From assembly GCA_033720955.1 (NCBI GenBank), contig JAWWBN010000197.1, positions 1-7,405 of the forward strand: a stretch of DNA of 7,405 nt, written 5' to 3'. The stretch's first letter is position 1, and the number at the start of each line of letters is the position of its first letter. Below, in pieces: positions 5,464 to 7,405 of this stretch. Source of the DNA: JAWWBN01 sp033720955 (GTDB lineage: Bacteria; Acidobacteriota; Thermoanaerobaculia; Multivoradales; JAHEKO01). Below the pieces are notes generated by a model, which made no database searches, had not been told where the DNA came from, and saw only the letters and a list, made by a program, of their open reading frames with translations. A program made the position numbers and the translations under genes.

Positions 5464-6398
5464 TCGAGCCTGGCCCCCGGCGCCAACCGCTCGCCGTGGG
5501 CGAAGACGTCGCCGGGGAGCGCCCGGCGCCCCGGCCTCTGAAGCCGCTCGACCGCCAGCGCGCTCCCTTCTCCGCACGCCACCAGCAGCCGCCCGTCCTC
5601 CACGGCCACCACCTCGCCCGGCTCCGCCGGCCGCGGCGCCGGACCGGCCGCCGCCGCCACCACCAGCTTCACCGGCTCGCCCCAGAGACGCGCGGTGAGG
5701 CCGGGCCACGGCGTGTAGGCGCGCAGCCGGTCGGCGATCGCCGCGGCCGGCAGCGTCCAGTCCACCCGCCCGTCCTCGCGCGTGAGGAGCGGCGCCCAGC
5801 TCACCCGGGTCTCGTCCTGAGGCCGCGGCGTCAGCTCGCCCTTCTCCAGCCGCTCCAGCGTCCCCACCACCAGGCCGGCCCCGAGCCGCGCCAGCCGCTC
5901 GGAGAGCTCGGCGGCGGTCTCGCGGGGACCGATCGCCGTCTCGCGCTGGAGCAGGATGGGTCCGCTGTCGAGATCGCGCTCCATCCACATGGTGGTCACC
6001 CCCGTCACGGTCTCGCCGGCGGCGATCGCCGCCTGGATGGGAGCCGCGCCCCGGTAGGCGGGCAGCAGCGAGGCGTGGAGGTTGAGGCAGCCCAGGGCGG
6101 GCAGCTCGAGCAGGCGGCGGCGGAAGATCTTGCCGTAGGCCACCACCACGGCGACATCCGGAGCGTCGGCCTCCAGCCGCTCCAGGAGCGCGGGGTCCGA
6201 CAGCCTGGCCGGCTGCTCCACCGGCAGCTCCAGCTCCCGCGCCCGCAGCGCAACGGGGGGCGGTCGGAGCCGCCGGCCGCGTCCCGCCGGGCGGTCGGGC
6301 TGGGTGACGACCCTCGCGGGGCGCCGCCCCGAGACGCAGAGGGCCTCCAGAGTCGGCACGGCGAAGCTCGGCGTGCCGAAGAAGACGACCCGGATCAC
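5460..6398 (-). CDS. fmt: Methionyl-tRNA formyltransferase
   Basis: Formylates Met-tRNAfMet using 10-formyltetrahydrofolate, in the cytosol, before initiation of translation. The 312 residues equal the usual length. Visible are the N-terminal VVFFGTPSFAVP (4-15), the loop PDRPAGRGRRL (34-44), AYGKIF (87-92), the catalytic block LNLHASLLPAYRGAAPIQ (105-122) with Asn106 and His108, and Asp144 in ERDLDSGPIL; these three catalytic residues carry the same numbers as in E. coli. The C-terminal tRNA-binding domain starts near 205 (LRAYTPWPGLTARL, 225-238). The start codon is GTG at 6398, overlapping the ftsK stop as GTGA, and the gene end overlaps rsmB in the same way, so translation of the three is probably coupled. 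Fmt next to rsmB is a common arrangement; the peptide deformylase gene def often found with them is not in the window. Confidence 0.97.
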   Translation of the reverse strand: MIRVVFFGTPSFAVPTLEALCVSGRRPARVVTQPDRPAGRGRRLRPPPVALRARELELPVEQPARLSDPALLERLEADAPDVAVVVAYGKIFRRRLLELPALGCLNLHASLLPAYRGAAPIQAAIAAGETVTGVTTMWMERDLDSGPILLQRETAIGPRETAAELSERLARLGAGLVVGTLERLEKGELTPRPQDETRVSWAPLLTREDGRVDWTLPAAAIADRLRAYTPWPGLTARLWGEPVKLVVAAAAGPAPRPAEPGEVVAVEDGRLLVACGEGSALAVERLQRPGRRALPGDVFAHGERLAPGARLE

Positions 6399-7405
6399 GC
6401 TTCCATTTCCGCCCGCGCCCGGTCGATCTCCTCGAAGTAGTCGGGCCTCACCAGCACCTCGCGGGGCTTGCTCCCCTGCGGCGGCCCCAGCAGCCCGTCG
6501 CGCTCCATGATGTCGATCAGCCGGGCGGCGCGCGAGAAGCCCACCCGCAGGCGACGCTGGAGGAAGCTCGCCGAGGCCTGCTGCTCGGCGACCACCAGCC
6601 GCGCCGCCTCGTCGAAGAGGTCGTCCTCCTCGGCGGCGGCGCCGCCGCCCGACCGCTCCTCCTCGGGCGGCAGCAGCACCTCGGGGTCGAGCTGCTGGCC
6701 GCCGCGCTTCTTGAGCCAGCGCACCAGCGCCGCGGTCTCCTGCTCGCTCACGTAGGCGCCGTGGAGACGCACCACGCGCGAGGAGCCGGGGGGCATGAAG
6801 AGCATGTCGCCCCTGCCCAGCAGCTTCTCCGCCCCCACCTGGTCCAGGATGGTCCGCGAGTCGTGCCGGCTGGCGGTCGCGTAGGAGAGGCGGCAGGGGA
6901 AGTTGGCCTTGATGGTGCCGGTGAGGACGTCCACCGAGGGCCGCTGGGTCGCCACCAGCAGGTGGATTCCCACGGCGCGCGCCATCTGCGCCAGCCGGGC
7001 GATCGAGGTCTCGACCTCGGCGGCCGCCACGAGCATGAGGTCCGCCAGCTCGTCGATGACCACTACGTAGTAGGGCAGCGGCGAGAGGTCGCCGGCGTCC
7101 ACCGGCGCCTCCGAGTCGGAGAGGGCGAGCCGCTGTCGCACCGCGGGGTCGCGGATGGCCTGGTTGTAGAAGTCGATGGAGCGGACATGGAGGTCCGCCA
7201 GCAGCCGGTAGCGTCTCTCCATCTCGGACACCGCCCAGCGCAGGGCATTGGCCGCCTTGCGCGGCTCCACCACGACCTCGGCCTTGAGGTGCGGGACGTC
7301 GCGGTAGACGCCGAGCTCGATCCGCTTGGGATCGATGAAGATGAACTGCACCTGGTCGCGCGTGGCCTTGTAGAGGATCGAGGTGATCATCGCCTGCAGC
7401 CCGAC
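6395..7405 (-). CDS. ftsK: DNA translocase FtsK/SpoIIIE, C-terminal part (N-terminus beyond window)
   Basis: ATP-driven double-stranded DNA pump at the division septum. Only the last 336 residues are visible; the window cuts just after the expected Walker A GKS, since the first residues VGLQAMITSILYKA are those that follow it in the family. Then come FIFIDPKRIEL (22-32), the Walker B segment VVVIDELADLM (114-124, with Asp118 and Glu119), ATQRPSVDVLTGTIKANFP (152-170) and the RecA-fold end (GRGDMLFMPPG, 197-207). An acidic/Gly/Ala linker (about 245-262) leads to the winged-helix gamma domain (about 263-320; SFLQRRLRVGFSRAARLIDIMERDGLLG), which reads KOPS/SRS-type polarity sequences and activates XerCD in studied species. 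The N-terminal membrane anchor, if present, lies outside. It is the upstream member of the ftsK-fmt-rsmB cluster and overlaps fmt by four bases. Confidence 0.97.
   Translation of the reverse strand, partial: VGLQAMITSILYKATRDQVQFIFIDPKRIELGVYRDVPHLKAEVVVEPRKAANALRWAVSEMERRYRLLADLHVRSIDFYNQAIRDPAVRQRLALSDSEAPVDAGDLSPLPYYVVVIDELADLMLVAAAEVETSIARLAQMARAVGIHLLVATQRPSVDVLTGTIKANFPCRLSYATASRHDSRTILDQVGAEKLLGRGDMLFMPPGSSRVVRLHGAYVSEQETAALVRWLKKRGGQQLDPEVLLPPEEERSGGGAAAEEDDLFDEAARLVVAEQQASASFLQRRLRVGFSRAARLIDIMERDGLLGPPQGSKPREVLVRPDYFEEIDRARAEMEA

Noticed and set aside
4453..5541. Plus-strand open frame of 362 codons antisense to rsmB
   Set aside because: Low-complexity shadow of a well-supported methyltransferase gene.
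5464..5988. Upstream extension of the rsmB frame, which would add 175 residues
   Set aside because: It overlaps fmt, is low-complexity, and the NusB-like domain begins right after the GTG at 5463.
5496..6440. Plus-strand open frame of 314 codons antisense to fmt
   Set aside because: Its product is rich in Arg, Gly and His with no domain, while the opposite strand encodes Fmt with every catalytic residue.
6640..6680. GC-rich repetitive patch near the FtsK linker that looks like a small repeat
   Set aside because: It is explained by codons for the acidic and Gly/Ala linker between the motor and gamma domains, which is variable in FtsK proteins.

Overview
The window is very GC-rich (well above 70% by eye) and almost entirely coding, with no RNA gene, mobile element, CRISPR array or attachment site visible. 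The gene families (long-form SerA, NusB-fused RsmB, Fmt, FtsK, MoaC, a TIGR04283-type glycosyltransferase, a DUF1343/NamZ protein) are bacterial. Such a mix would fit a high-GC lineage such as Acidobacteriota or a deltaproteobacterial relative, but the phylum cannot be fixed from this window.

Layout. Positions 1-3402 are a minus-strand cluster, transcribed right to left: moaC (2926-3402), a DUF1343/NamZ-family muramidase (1751-2929), a small P-loop-less protein that resembles molybdopterin-guanine dinucleotide protein MobB (1347-1754), and serA (1-1323, C-terminal end beyond the window). The first two junctions are ATGA overlaps; serA follows after 23 bases. Positions 3403-3440 are a 38-base divergent intergenic region, the only AT-richer spot, with overlapping candidate promoter elements. 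Positions 3441-4166 are a plus-strand family-2 glycosyltransferase of the TIGR04283 (arsenosugar-associated) type. Positions 4048-7405 are a second minus-strand cluster: ftsK (5' part beyond the right edge), fmt and rsmB, joined by GTGA overlaps. The rsmB and glycosyltransferase genes converge and share 119 bases.

The right-hand cluster is housekeeping: chromosome translocation at division, formylation of initiator Met-tRNA and 16S rRNA m5C methylation. The left-hand cluster is more curious: a molybdenum cofactor enzyme, a peptidoglycan-sugar hydrolase without a visible signal peptide, a MobB-like protein that has lost the nucleotide-binding loop, and the first enzyme of serine synthesis. No clear-cut new system is visible. 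The MobB-like protein and its setting are the best candidates for something undescribed.
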